DNA of 64,000 nt. Source: Mactra quadrangularis. Taxonomy: Eukaryota > Mollusca > Bivalvia > Venerida > Mactridae. The position numbers and the translations under genes are program-made. The DNA lies in assembly GCA_025267735.1 (NCBI GenBank), contig CM046308.1:40103267-40167266 (forward strand). Direction: 5' to 3'. Positions 26,381 to 41,244 of the stretch are shown piece by piece. Under the pieces are notes generated by a model. The model was not told the origin of the DNA and searched no databases. It worked only from the letters and a program-made list of their open reading frames with translations. The first letter of the stretch is position 1. Each line of letters opens with the position of its first letter.

Positions 26381-26452
26381 CACGTGTACAGATGACGTCA
26401 CGGTAAAATTAGAGTGAGAACGCATGCAAAGCACACCTATGTAAAATATACA
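26381..26452 (+). promoter_or_regulatory. CRE and E-box cluster (copy B)
   Basis: CACGTG at 26381-26386 and TGACGTCA at 26393-26400 are retained from the copy-A arrangement. The weak TATA-like word is changed to AAATATACAG here, which weakens the promoter reading. Confidence 0.22.
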
Positions 26453-29400
26453 GTGTTGGTACATTGAATGGTGTCCTATTTTCTTGATTTGTCAGAATAT
26501 TAGCTTGGAGTATACCTTGATGGTCGGCCTTCATCAAACTAATCTTATTGCAGATCTTGATGATTATTTTACTATTGCTATAACAGATTTAAAACAACAC
26601 ACGTTATATATATAGAACAATATTTTTGCAGACCAAATAATAACCCTTACAGGCTTTTATAGGACACTGATTCAACTAAATAACTAAACGTGTCATATTT
26701 CGCTTCCCATGTTCACACGATCTTCTCAAATTTGCACTGAAGACGATGATTATTGCATGTTTCAAAATGAATTACAACTCTCATTTATTACAGACATTTT
26801 TTGTTTTAGAATCACTTTGTTTGTTATTAACTTTTTATTGATTTGAATCCAATGTGAAATAATTGTTCTCGTGGTGTTAATTGTTCTCATGATAATTGTA
26901 CTTGGTTTGGATCTCGATTCATAACTTGATTGTTTATTTGAAAAACTTGATTCGTGATGACAAAATATAAACAGTTAGATATTCATAAATCACACTATAC
27001 TTCTTTTTTTTTAAAGTAGCTGCTAAACCAAAACAAATACTTAAAACGTTCATGATGGAATAGTGCTAACATTATTTTACACGGTACATTTTGAAACAAA
27101 TAAACATTTACGGAAAGTAATTATTCTCATCTACTGAAAAGAAAAGTAAAATTAGCATTGCAAACCTTTAAATATTCGAATTAAGATAAAACAAAACTTC
27201 TTCCATTACTTATATTTAGGTACTAAAGATCGCGTGTATATACACAATAATATTTGCTTGACTAATTTTAATGGCGTAGCAAATTCAATTTTAAGCTAAA
27301 AACAAATTTTCAAAATATAGTTGTTAAAGAGTGGGCTATTGTTAAAGATGCAAATAGTGACAGACGAACAACGTGTTACAAAATCGACCAAGAATGGAGA
27401 CATCGTTTCGCAATTAAATGATCAGATTATTTTTAGATTTTTCTACTGTCAAAAACATTCAAACTGATTTAAATAATTTGAGTATTGAGATTGGGTAGCA
27501 TTGTCTTGAATGTCTAAATCGTGACTAAAATATATAATTATGTTCTTTATCAACCTTTTAGAGATATCAATCGTTGTTGCCATCAAATTTTGTATTGTGT
27601 ACAAGATGGACTGCAATACAATATGATTAGTATGGTGACTTTTTGTTAGAATGCATAATGGAATGATACCACCATTAAAAGTTACCATTTTACAATGAGG
27701 TGAAGTTAACCAATCACTGGTAGATTGTTTGCTATAGGAAATTAGCAATTAAAATTGTTGGCTAAGACCCCGTGACATCGCGATCACATGAGCACCCACC
27801 GAGGTTACGCAAATTAGATGTAGTAGATATTGCATTCCTGGAGCTGGATTTTTATCTTTCATCATCTTTCATATAGTTTCATTTAGTAACAGTTAGAAAA
27901 ACAGCTTGTATCAGAAAACAATAATAGTTGTGTTTTGTTGTTTTTTGGGGTGGTTTTTTTGGTTTCTTTGCTGAATTTCCCCTTCCTATCGCAATCAATT
28001 TTTAATAAAGAACATACATATTATTCCAGTATGATTTTTCATTTAAGAGACATATACAACACGGTGTATTAACCTTATCTTGAACTCCATTGATAGTTTA
28101 AGTATAGCAGAGGTATTTCAACAGAAATGCAGTTAATATTAATCGATTGATTATATTGAATCCGCATGGTTCTGTTTGTAATAAAAATGTTTTGTGAGTT
28201 ATACTGCTATATCCATGTAATGTTTCATTGCTTTGTAGATTTCGTTAAAGAATTAAAATTAAACTTGAATAATACCGTGTGTAGAAATTTATAATCGTAA
28301 ACAATTTGGTATCGTTATCTGGTATGCACATAATTATAATGCGCTGTATAAATGACCTAATTATTTCTCCTCTGTGCTCAGGAGTGAACATACAAGCTTT
28401 ACTGGATGATATCATTGTTCAAAATAATAATTGATCAATAAGTTACTATATCCCGAGGCTTAAGACTTAACTAGTTCGAAATACTCCAATGTTGACGAGC
28501 GTATTATTCACTGTGCACTAAGATGATAAACGTTTTCCTATTAGATATAGTTCACCGATCGTTACATCTAATGCATTAACCTTAAAGTCTTCGAAAGTAA
28601 GATAAATCCTACAGGGACCTTTAAAATTCTTTTATAGCGATTTATTTCCAATAAAATCTTAAGAAAGGAATAAACTGATAATAAAACAGTTCTTTGTTTT
28701 TATACTAATGATTTAGTTTCATCGAAAGTGTTCCTTGCCTACTACATAAATTGTACTGTAAAACAAGAGCTTTCCCATTTACTACAATTCACAGATACAT
28801 TAGGATACTGTTAAATATTTTGTTAGACAGTGATAGTAATTCCGATGCCTATACATTAGTTTAAGTACATGATAGTAAACATTTGAAACGTAGTGTTGTG
28901 TCAACACACTCGAAAGCCATTGTAGAGGCTGGCAAAACAAAGCATTTGTTTCTCATTGGCTTATATCTCATTCCTTTAAGAATGCGTGACTTAAACTTTC
29001 TACTACAAATTCGTCATTCACCACTTCTTTAACAATAAACAAACGTTATGCAATAGAATAATTGGTTAATAATTTGTTAAGATACGGGACCAGATGCATG
29101 ATATAAAGGTATTGCACAATAATTACATTAGTACAAAATAAAGGTAGACATAATGACACTTTGTCTAGACTAATGCATCATAATTTATTAAATATTACTG
29201 ACACCAGTTTTCCCAGACTAGCTATATTTCCAAGCATTGGATCAGGAGCTGTATAATAGAAACATCTTATCCTTATTATTTTCATTAAGTTATTTTTGTT
29301 CTAAACATTATACAAAATCTATTATGAGATTTGTTTAAAAAACGTATCAAGAATTTAGCACTGAATGGGATATGTCGTAAAAAGATCACAAATAATTGAT

Positions 29401-32400
29401 GAAAATAACTTGGTTAAAGCTGACACTGTCATCCTCATTGAGAAACTGATATCATGACTGCTATGCATCAGGATACATGTACATGAATATGTATATCAGA
29501 TACAAGTAATTCAATAGCCCTGATGAATCATCCCTCCAATACGAATAACATGTTGTACAAAATAAATGTGATATTTATGTGGGATTAATGTGGGAGAAGA
29601 TTAAGATAATAATGATGCCTTAGATAAGGTGATGTTTAATTAATAAAGATATTGTTTTACAAAATCAGAATGATCTTATTTACCCTGTAGCTCATGTAAA
29701 TTAAGTGCTTTGCCTATGTCAAATATCACATTTGTTGTTGCTTTTCACAATGCCATTAACAATGTTTTAATTACAGAAGCGGGTTTGGCTGAGTGATTAG
29801 TACGTTGGCCTGGTAATTATTGAATCGATAACTCCGAATTGATTAAAATTACATAAACACGCCACCTTTTTATTTACTGTATCCCAATACCCGTCTATGA
29901 CACAGTAGGCTTTTTCAAATCCAGTACTTTGAAGGAATTGTCAATAAGAATCTCCCCAGCTACAAAGCTGAATGACATAAGTATAATCGGATAACTGATA
30001 AAATACAAACTGTATTATTAAATTGATTTACGTACACGATGAATTAAATGCAATATAGCTAAAACTTTAAATGGGGTTCTATTATACAAATTAAGTATTT
30101 CCAGACAATTGACTATATCTGGAACTCAAATATTTGGGGTTTCCCCTCCGGTACAAACAAACTTTTACCGTAACAATGAAAACACATGTACAAAGAACAA
30201 TAGATATAATCCATAGCTTGGTTATTTAGCAATAATGTGTAACACACTTTATTTGTACCGCTTGTGCACGGACGTAAAAACCCATAAATTCAAATTCCAG
30301 ATAAGGTATATTTAAGTACAACAAATATTTCAAAACTTTTAGTTATAACTTAAGTAAAACAGTATAAATAAAAAGAATAGAATTTTGCAATGGGTAAGAC
30401 ATTAATTCACAATATGTTCTAATAGTCGAATGAAATTCAAAATAAAGTCATATCTTTGTTGTTTTATTGACACAAGTCATTTGGCTTGCAGCATTTAGAA
30501 GTCTCCACATCATAATTGCTTTACCAAGGTCACAAGACGCGATATACGGGCACGTTTTATTCTTTTCTTATGAGATCAACGTTCCTCTTATCATAGCTGA
30601 AGGCAAATGTATAGAATGTTCATTTGTAGAGCGTTAAATATTGTCCAAACACTTGTGAATCTTGCTCTTAGCTTCAGTCAGGATTTTCTAAACAGCAATA
30701 AAATCGTTCGTTGAGAATGTCAAAAAACAAGAAGTTCGATGAATGGGAAGACATTAATAAAGGTTAGATTGATTGCGATTAAGGATAGTAGCAGATATCA
30801 GGTCATATTCGAATTGTACTTATTCAAAGTGTCAAATATGCGAGTTAAACTGATAAAAATATATTTTATCAATGTTCCCAGTAACAATTTTAAATGGAAA
30901 TAACTTGTCAACTAAAATTGACCATTACATCCAATAAGAACGATTATCATGAGCAATTAAAAATTTTGTAGTATATATAAACTATAAAAGTATATAAGGC
31001 ATATGATAAAATGGCGTGGTTGGTGCGTACAACACATCAAACTTCAAGACAGTAAAATCAAATTGCTAATAGATAGCACACATATCAAATTTGATTTAAG
31101 AGTTTATTGACAAAAACTATCAAGTGGGTGGAGTAATTTAATTAAAAATATCCATAATTTCTGATATTCTTTTATATATTTGGTAAGAAATGCATCAAGT
31201 GTACTGACATGACTGTGGAAAATAAAAAAAAAACATTTCATTAAATAGGCATTTAGAATGAAAAAAATATCCTAACCTTGAAATAGCCTTCCTGTTGTGA
31301 GTCTAAACACATTATCAAAGTACCTTTTTCATTAATCCAAATGTTGATAAAGGATGTCTATGTAACAGCTTACAATATATGGTGTTGAGTCACATAGAAA
31401 TGTCTTCAACTAGTCAATATCATATTTTATCATAACACTGACATCACATATTTTCACTTTCAGTTTTGTGTCACAGAGGCCCGACAAATTTTTTCTTTCT
31501 CATTGTATGCTCAATAAACAACATGTTTAGTGTTTTATATTTACCACAGCCATGTCAATACACTTGATGCCTCTCCTACCAAATATATAAAACATATCAG
31601 TAACTTATGGATATTTTAATATATTCAGATACCTCACCTACTTTATAGTTATTATCAATTTCAACAATTGATAAACCCTTAAGTTAATTTTTTATCATAT
31701 GCAACAGAACACCTTGGGTCTATCGTTTTTAGAATTAATGTAAATGAAAAGATGATGATTTAACAAAATAGTTGTTTAAACATTAATACATGGTTCTCAG
31801 GGAATTAAAAAAGTTATTGTACTAAAGTAACTAATGTTCAAAGCATTATAAGTGTACTATTTGATTTGACTTAGAGTTTTGCATATTATAATAATTGTAA
31901 AAGCGAACATACGACTTGTTATTGACATTTGTGTAAATATACTCAAGTATTCTTTGTTCAATATATTTTATTTTCCTAACCCGACTCTATGAGTGGTTTT
32001 GAAAGGGACCGTTGCTAAGTGTTCAAATTGTCGACTTCTATCAAACATATTTCTTTTTGAATTCATATTGAGTTTTATTGTTGCTAAAAACTATAACACG
32101 TCAGTAGCAAGGTGTAAAACAACACATGTTAGAATAATATTTTTGTTGCAGACATTAGCTTCCGATGGTCAATGTCGTCCAACTATTTCAAGGACGTTGG
32201 TTTTATGACATAACTAAATTTGTCATGTCTCAATTCTCCTGTCCATACAAACTCCTCAAAAATCACTAAGATGGTGATTATTGCATGTTTTAAGACTAAT
32301 TGCAACATTCATTTATTGCAGATTTGTTTTGTTTTAGACGTCACTGGTTTGTCATCTTTTTTGTGTAATTGAATATAATGAGAATCTATTGCTCTTTTTA

Positions 32401-32600
32401 TTACATTTTGTTTTTGTTTTAGACATTTGTTTTCGTCTATGGATTTGAAAATTAAGATAATTAATTGCTCTCGTGGTGTAAATTGCTCCTAGGACAATGT
32501 CATTTGGTTTAGAAACTAGATTCCATGCTCGATTATTACTTTTGTTTTATCAAACTTAAATGAACAAATTTTATTTAAATCAAGTTTAACAAGGAATCAA

Positions 32601-32885
32601 AACCCGGGTAGGTGGCGCAATATGTAGCGCACCGGGATTCGGAATCTCGTGGCTCGTGTTACGCGTTCTAAGCCCACCCGGGGAGGTTATACCCTTCCAT
32701 GAAAATTTGACAATAAAGTCAATTTTCCTCCATTTTTAAGATGTATGGAGAAGTTTCCGGCCTTGTGGAAGCGTAGGTGAGTACTGGTTATAGACAAGGG
32801 TCCAAGAAAGCTAGGTTAGGTAAGCTGGACACCGTTAAGAGACATTGATTGTGTTGACACGGCGTGAAACCCAGTTAACATAATA
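32601..32885 (+). repeat. tRNA-derived SINE (copy B, shared insertion)
   Basis: Same insertion as 9456-9697, with a more complete head: GGTGGCGCAATATGTAGCGC and a decayed B box around GCGTTCTAAGCCC. The body and the 3' end GACACGGCGTGAAACCCAGT are well preserved. Presence in both copies dates it before the duplication. Confidence 0.88.
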
Positions 32886-34204
32886 ATTATTGATCGCATA
32901 GATTGCATGTGTATGTCATGTGTATCTAAAAGTCACATGTAAATACACAAAAACAGTTGTCGAATAAACTGATAATAAACTCAGGCCTAATGTTCGACTA
33001 ATGAATTCGAGTCATCGAAAATGTTAGCAGCCTTCGACATACACTGAACAGAATAACAATAACTATCCCATTAACGACCATTTACCGATGTTCAAGTTAA
33101 TGTTTTATACCTTTAGAATACTCTGATAGCAATTGTGGTTTGTATAGTTTATGTATTTACATTTCTAAGTTCATCAGACGTCTATCTAAAGTGTTATCAG
33201 AAAACAAAAGAGTTGAATGTGCTCTTAAACATTTTCATCATAATATTGTGATGCGAAACCTAGCTAACTTGTTTGATTAAACGTAATAAAGAAAAACATT
33301 TCAATCTACAGCTATGCGTCCTTTCATAAAAATTGAATGGTAACGGGACATTGACTTGAATTAAACGCTAGACCATTATTCAAATTAGTATTATATCCCT
33401 ATAATAGACCGCGTACATCAAATTGTAGTCGATGGTCGTCCCAATTTTGAGCAGAATATTTTTACATGAAATATCAAAATATCAGAATTAATATAATGCA
33501 ATTGCTATTGCTATTGCTGACGGCAAACCATTCAACCAGAAATCATCAATTTCTAAAATAGTAACAGATTGTGGTTAATCATTTAAAGGTATGCCTAAAC
33601 ATATGTATTTAAGAACGAAGATGTATTGTAACAATCATAATGATCAGGCAATACCAATTCAGAATTACTAACAATAATCTTACAATCAAAAAATTTATAT
33701 TATGAATTACTATATATAATTTGGCCGACAAAAATAACGAAAGATAATCGAAGTAAGATCAATCAAACGTCTTATTGGAAATGTTTTCAAGAAAAATGAA
33801 TCATAAAGTATATATCAAAATTGTACATTGACATACTTCTATCATGTTTTCATAGAAATTATATATTTTTTGTTTACCTAAATTAATTTAAACAACGTAC
33901 GTGATTGTAAACTTACTAGTGTCATTTAAGTTAATTATTTTATAATTCATATAAATGTCTATAGGTTAAACTAATTCAAGTTCTCTAAGATGTAGGTAAA
34001 ACCTTTCGATCAAAGTTTTATTAGCCGTGTTAAAGAGTTCTAATCTAATTACGTTGTCAGGTTTGATTTTGTGTACTAATACGTATTAAAGTCAAGACAA
34101 CAAAAAATGAATATTGGGTTTAATGATAACATTCAACAAGTACTGAATATTTCGGTAGAGATGATATACACGTAAATTGATAATCAGATTTTCTTTTAGT
34201 CTGT

Positions 34205-34395
34205 AATAATGATTTGTTTGTTCGTTTGTTTGTTTGAGTTTCACGGCGCATCAACACAGAAAAGTTATATCGCACCGAAAGCAATTGATGATAACAATTA
34301 ATACAACCGAATTATAAGAGTTTTAAGTCCTATATTTTTGTAATGAATATTTAGTTCCTTCAGATAGTTAAGTATCGCATATGATGGTACCGACT
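34205..34395 (-). repeat. Copy-B-only segment with SINE 3' tail
   Basis: The plus strand shows GTTTGTTCGTTTGTTTGTTT followed by TTTCACGGCGCATCAACACA. This is the complement of a SINE 3' end with a CAAA-type tail. Copy A reads straight through (AGTCTGTATTTTGAATAC, near 10963). The rest of the segment is unrecognised, and clear target duplications are not visible. Confidence 0.55.
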
Positions 34396-34579
34396 GAAAA
34401 AGTTAGTTTTATATCAACGTAAAATAAAAATGCACGAGATATTGAATAGTCAAGATTTATAGTTGATAAACATTGTACATAAAGGAAGAATAGTGAATTA
34501 TTATGAACAATAGTTAAAGTCCAAGATACTTTCATTAAATGAAATACACACGTATGATTATATGAGCATTTGTTGAACA

Positions 34580-34848
34580 CAGTTGAATTTGACTCTTATA
34601 AAATGTGTCATTTGATCAACTCTAAAGCGTCTATAATGGATAAAGGTGGTGTCATATAAAGAGAGAATTGCGCCAACATAGATAGTTATACAAGTTAGAT
34701 TGTATACGTTTTAAACTTCCATTAAATCCATTATAGTTTTAATCATTTTCATAATTGTCTCTAGATTTCAATTCATGATTTGAAATATCCAGTCCTTAAA
34801 AAAGACAACAGTATTGTCCTCGCCCTAAAGCCTATGTTCAATGAAATA
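34580..34848. other. About 265-bp copy-B-only segment
   Basis: Copy A joins GAACACAGTT directly to AAAAACATGATTTC (near 11160). Copy B has about 265 extra bases before ATAAAACATGATTTC. No terminal repeats or gene are seen, so insertion in B and deletion in A are equally possible. Confidence 0.6.
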
Positions 34849-37800
34849 AAACATGATTTCAAAGTCTATAATACAAATGAAAATGTTAGCTTTGTAATAA
34901 TTATTTAAAAGAAGTATAGTGCTGATTTCGATTTAGTAGTGATATCAAAAAATCAAAATCATTACAAAATGGGATCCGAAGTTTGCATTAGATTTTTTAG
35001 AAAACTCGTTTTACAATCAAAGTATGTTTCTCGTTTTCCTTCGTCAATCGATATTTAACATGTTTTAACTGAAAACACTAGATGCATTATCATTAGTTAT
35101 TTGAATGTCCTTATTTCCTGGGTCAAGAATCGCAAACGCTAGAAAACTATTGTAGTCAACCTGGCAACCATGCTACACGTTTGCAAGCTTTATCATGATT
35201 AGTGAATCCATTATATAAACTAATCAGTTTATATATTGCTTCTTATTCTCCCGAAATTCTCAAAGTTGCAATGCATTTGCAGAACATTGCAATCTGTAGG
35301 AAACATAAGATATTCTATCAATATCACACTTTTTGTGTTAAAGTTACATTTTTTTCTTTATTTATAGTTTTAAATCTAAAATGCATTAATTCATTATTGT
35401 ATTTGTATGGTATCAGTATCTATGGTTCGACTAGAATGTTTGTTAACAAAGAGAAGTAAACAGATGGTGATATATTGTCCTCTTTATGACACACATATTT
35501 AGGATATAGGACAAGCCAATAACCATGAAACTATGTCGTAATGAATGTAAAATTATACCTTACTTAATTTTGTCTGGTATGTTTATAACATCATCCTACA
35601 TATAAGTATTTGTTATTGTCTTTTAACTAAATGATGTGTCTACAAAACATTACTTAAACCTGTTAAAAGGGTGCCAACTAAGATTAGGATAAAACAGAGA
35701 CAAAACAGTAATTCCCAGAACAACTGAAACTAGTCGTGTTAAAAAACTTTATCCATCAAGCAGCACAGTATAATGCTTAACTTGGTGGTTTTTTTTGTAT
35801 ATAGATTATATTGTGTTACACTAGCGTTTAGTGTTAAATTAATTATAGATAATAATAAAAATAATGATAATGACGATAGTGATAATATTAACGAAAACCA
35901 TGACTATGATGATAAGATTAATGACATTATTGATAGAGTGAACACATGCGAAATCCTGATCTTTATTGTTAGTCTCAGCCTCTTGTACACATACTATATA
36001 TAGATCACGTGAGTGTGATTATTAGACAAGCAGAAATGTGTGCATATATTATATTTTTTTAGAATTATCAGAACCGTTACAGAAACTCATATTTTGTTAA
36101 CTGGACCTTTCTTGCAGACTTTGTAAATACAATTTAATGCCCAACTAGAAAAAATGTTTTGTTTACCCAAATTATATAATGCTAAAGTAATGCCCAGTTG
36201 AGTAACATGAATTTAGTAAAAATAACTTTTTAGATAACTAGACCATAAATACTTAATCAAACTGATTTAGTCTCTGCTTCATAGGCATTTAATCTAAAGC
36301 ATGTTAAATGTTGATAATAATGGTTTATTTCAATTTAATTTCTTTATAAGTTTGATAAACATAATGAAAATCATTAGTAAATGTGGGGTTAAGTCACAGA
36401 AAATTTAAAATTAAAGTCATTATAGATATTTATTATTTATTATGAAAATGTTATCTTGCTCAAAATTTCCCTTTACTTCTAGTATTTATGATTCCAACTT
36501 TCTATTACCCATCCATTGTTTCGCATTCCTTGCACAATAATCATTACTTCAAGAGCATACTAATTGGTTATTAATTAGTCGTTAAGATATCTAAACCAGG
36601 TGCTTGATAATAGTCTTGCACAATAATTGTTTTGATAATAACTATTAAAATAGTAATAACGACAGAGTGTCTAGACGCGAACTTCCGCATTTACTAAATA
36701 TCATTGACATCAGTCGACCCAGACTAATTTAGTTACCAATAATTTGATCAGGTGTGATTCAAGACTATTTGTAATTAAATCATCAGGACTATTGTTTTAC
36801 TGATCTATGATTTGTCTGTATGGTGATACTTCTGTAAGGAGTTCGGGTTATCATTTTTATTTTGTCTGCAATCTTGGCTTGTATTAAATAAAAGACCACA
36901 GAGAGTTTCAGATTAATCATTCAATACTTCAAAGTTATTACATTCCGGATATAAACCACCCAACAGTGCTTTTGTGATCATCTTATGATGATAATTCTTA
37001 TAATGACTAGTCGTTGTCTTATTTGCATGTGTGTAAGGTGATTGTGTTGTTGGCACTCAATTTTAGTCTTTCACTGCGCAAAGTTGTTGACACTGACGAG
37101 TATAACAGAGGTGATGACAACTTCTTTGGAATGTTTTTAACTGTCTACATGGTTTGATTAGGGCAATTACATCACGTTTGTGACAAAAGGGAAAGTTAAG
37201 GAAGATTGATAAGATCAGTTCTTTGATATATATTAAGTGTAATGCAATATGGTTACCTCATTACGCCATACGCCAATCATCTAAACGACGTATAGTTAAT
37301 CATAGAGACAATAATGCACATCAATAAACTTAACATCATTGATGTATCTACTACAAAAATTAAGCCAATAACTTTTAAGAGGTAATTCATTTATAGTTGC
37401 GACAAAAAACGACATTTTTATGGATGTGTTGCCATGCCATTTAAAAATCAGTGAGCTACTTATGATTCTTATTAATGTTATATTAAGACATAACATTTCT
37501 CATCTTTACTCTTTAAAATGTGTGAAATGAACAAAAGAATCGAGATATGACACATTTAAAACATTTATTACCATTAATGTTTCTGGAATTGGTTAAAGGT
37601 GTTGATTTTTATCTGTTCATTTGCGAAAACAGAGAGAAACGGGTTTTTTTATTTGTTAATATTGCTTTTTGCGTAACAACCGCTTGGGAATATTATGTAA
37701 CATTTGAAGGATATCCTTTTTTCTCGTAATTTTTAAAGATTTCATGTTTGATGTGATAAGAAGCAATGGATAAATTCCTATCAAAACACATAATGGCGGC

Positions 37801-38074
37801 ACTGAATATAAAAGCCAAATACGTAATGAATGAGATTTATAAAGAAAAAACATGTTTTGTGTATTCAAGAGTATTAAAGGAGCATGACGATAAATCTAAC
37901 AAATTAATTAAACATAAAAATTATTCAATAGAAAAAATAACAACATAAAAAGTCATGTAGAATGTGATTGGTTAGTATTATCAAGTATAATTATGACAAC
38001 AAATCAGGGCTTTAGCACCGAAGTGAGACATGTCTTAGAAATACTACCATATCAATAATAAAAGTTGTTTGTTA

Positions 38075-38182
38075 ATTGCTGCTACTTCCCTTTAACTTTA
38101 TAATACTCTCTTCACAACTATTGTGTCTCTTAGTCATATCAGATTGTGTTGCTACGTCGTTAAACCCAACAAAAAAACAAAA
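38075..38182 (+). repeat. SINE 3'-end fragment
   Basis: TGTTGCTACGTCGTTAAACC followed by CAACAAAAAAACAAAAC is a molluscan-type SINE or LINE 3' tail, degenerate upstream. It lies about 90 bases beyond the end of copy B. Confidence 0.5.
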
Positions 38183-38689
38183 CAGTCGCATCAGGCACAG
38201 ATACGAGTAATAGCGCTGATGATGATTTGCTTTGGAAATAAAACAATATAATACCAAATACACCCGATATTTTGTGGGGGTCAATGTAGGTGTAGATATA
38301 ATTAATCATGACACATTTGATAATGTGTCATTTAATAATTAGCAGTATTGCTTTACATGATCATTATAACCTACCTTACAATGAAGCTAAAGTAACTGTA
38401 GCATTTGTGACAACACAAAATATCATATATTTGTTTTTATTCACAAATATCTCAAGTATTTTTGTTATTACGGGAACGGTCGTGATCAAGTAGTTACGAT
38501 GTTGACGTGTAATTGTTTGTTCGCTATTTCTGTCATAATTCAATCTAATACTAACCCCACCATTGTGTTTACTTAATTCATTCTCACCGGCCCTTGACGA
38601 AGTAGGTGGATTTCGATTCTAGCACCCCGAAGTTGTTTCTGGTTTGCGTGTTGTTTATGACATTGGTTGGTTATACATTTCTTTGCAAA

Positions 38690-38873
38690 TCCGACAATTG
38701 TGAAAATTTCCCCGTACAAATAAATGTGTATGAAGCAGTTTTTGGTCTTTATGAGGAGTGAGTTCTTACAAGTTATAGACAAAGGAACCTAAAAGCTGGG
38801 TTAAGTGGGTTGACGGCATTAACAAATTATGTTCGTTGACATGGTATTAAACCCAATCATAATAATGTTCTTC
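38690..38873 (+). repeat. Degenerate SINE 3' half
   Basis: Recognisable remnants are GAGTTCTTACAAGTTATAGA, AAAAGCTGGGTTAAGTGGGT and TTGACATGGTATTAAACCCA, in family order. The tRNA head is not recognisable, so this is an old copy. Confidence 0.6.
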
Positions 38874-41240
38874 AGTGTTATATCTAAGAAGCGCACCCAT
38901 AAGTGGAAAATTAAGCTGTATAACATTGTTTCGCTATTGATTACACATTACCTAAAATAATTCAAATATTTAAATTGATACACTATGATCCATATTGGGT
39001 GATTATCAGTTTCACTACCAAATATAAAGTATCTATTTATTTAATTACTCTTTTAACTGTAAGCTAAGTTTGCACCAAGACATGGAAATGTTCTCATTTT
39101 ATATTTAATTTATTAACGGTAATTAGCTGAAACAAAATACCGGTACCATGTGTAAACGTCTTTGTTGCACAATTATATCAAATTATAACAAATACGCCTG
39201 GTTAAATAATTGCTTGACATCAGCATTATGCAACATTGAACGTTAAAAGTTATGTTTCTCGACGCATGCAATAACCGTCATAATACAGTTATATAATTGC
39301 GATCACTAGAAGCAAAATATAGCATGTTCAGATATTTCTTAGGATCAACATTCCTCCTCTTATAACTGAAGACAGGATAAAGAATGTCCATTTGTACATG
39401 TAGAACGTCACATATTTCAAAGTATTTGTAATTGTTGCTCTAAGCTTCAGACATGGTGTTGTACAGAGCAATGTAAAACGACCGTGGAGAATTGTTTGAT
39501 TGAATCTGAAGATGTTAAAGTTTCTAATCACGATAACCATTGCCCATGAACTTCAGAAGAAAAAGGCAGTTCGCCTAATAAAAACCAATCTCAAATGAAT
39601 TTGTAAATACATAAAATTGTCACTTAAATATGTTAATGTCATTTATTACATTACAAAGTGAAAAGTAGATCGAACTCAACGTTGGTGGTTATTACTATTG
39701 TTTTGTTTTAATATTCTTAAAGCAGGTTGTGTGAATGATTAAGAAATTCTTCGAAATTACATAATCAACATTTTAAACGTTTTTGGATCAAACATTTAAG
39801 GATGACAAAAATGAATATATAGTGTTCTTGTACAAAATTAATTCCTTGTTTAATAAGTGGGCATTTCGGACAAACTGCAGTTATAAAGGAATATAGTCTA
39901 CCTTTTTTCGACTTTCTTATGCGGTTTTTAAACAGTTCCATGTCTTCTTTAAGTGAATATATATATGTAAGTAATGACTTTAACACAAGTTAGTTCATTT
40001 GCTTTTCAAAGGGCAAAGTGTAAAAAACATTACGAATGCTTTTATTTAGGACGTTGTTCCATTTATTTATATTGTTTTCATCGGAAGTATCTAAAACTTT
40101 AGTTATTGAGAATGTTATATGTACTTCTGTTCCCGCCAAAGTAATCAGACACTTGTCTCCAATTTATCGGTAGGCAATTTCCCTATCAATTTATAAATGC
40201 GTCAGTCATCAACCATTTTAGGGATAATAACAACACGGAAACATTGTCATGAGGTATATTTATGTCTTACAAGTGTGTTAATCTCTTGTAATATATCTCG
40301 TCATGTAACAGACACATATATTATTTGAATGTATTAATATATAAGAGAAATACAGATCAGAAAGGAAATTATCAAGAAATGATATTGCGTGACCATTTTG
40401 CATTACCTGTCTTGTTCTGTAATTAATATGTTCAATACCAATTTTTGCTAAAAGTTCTATAAACCATATTTGTGAAGAGTACTATCAAAGGAATGGAAAA
40501 TTTGCACTGGATACGACGCAGAGAATTTCGAATCGTGTACCTTATTGGTGCCAGATTACAGTTTATAAACACCAGTGCTTCGTTTTTCTTCTTTTCAACA
40601 GGAATGGTGTATTTTGCTCTAAAGAAATGTTACAAACATTAGAAAAAACGTGTAAAACTAAAATATTTATTTGTCTCAAAATCAGTTAACTACTAAACAT
40701 GTTATGAACAAACTGTTGATTCTTATCATCTAAATGTTCTACCACAGGCAGTGATATTCGATTATATAATGCGTATTGAAATTCTATTATTTGAAAATAA
40801 AATTACCAACAAACTCTGATTAAAAGCTTACTTCAGTAAGCCGACAAATTGGTAATGCCTCAAACGTTTGGTGGGTACTGTATGTATTGCTTTCGTCAAA
40901 CATAATGGTAGACGAGACATGATGCAGAAATAGAATGTCGCAAAGTGTCAAATGTCACGGAAGTGGTTTCAGACAGAAGTGAATTAACTGAATGAAATAA
41001 TTGACTGTAATCATTTCTATAAAAGGATATCGAACAATGATACTTCCATTACCATTATTGTTGATGTAATGTGTTGTTTTACAACTGCCTAGTCTAGAAG
41101 GTGCCGATAATGATAATCGGAAGAATTTATTCTTACTAAATGCACAAGTGTAATTCCTCATGACGATGTTGAAAAACTCAGACAAGAAAAATATCATTTT
41201 GGTATATCATGATTATTAATATATTATGATTAATTATCTA
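38874..41240. other. Mostly unrecognised DNA with one diverged module
   Basis: The stretch 39340-39530 (TCCTCCTCTTATAACTGAAG through CCGTGGAGAATTG) is a diverged relative of 6840-7010 in copy A. This extends the older repeat layer beyond copy B. The rest holds only short open frames without support. Confidence 0.5.
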
Positions 41241-41244
41241 ATTT

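Larger units (their letters stand above)
23718..37987 (+). repeat. Segmental duplication, copy B
   Basis: This is the second copy of the segment at 1-15977. It lacks the four copy-A-only segments and so gives an empty site for each. It has its own extras: about 22 bp near 24824-24847, about 190 bp near 34205-34395 that includes a SINE tail, and about 265 bp at 34580-34848. The right end at about 37987 is followed by DNA unrelated to what follows copy A, so this is not a simple tandem duplication of copy A plus the spacer. The left boundary is uncertain because the window starts at the matching point of copy A. Confidence 0.95.
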
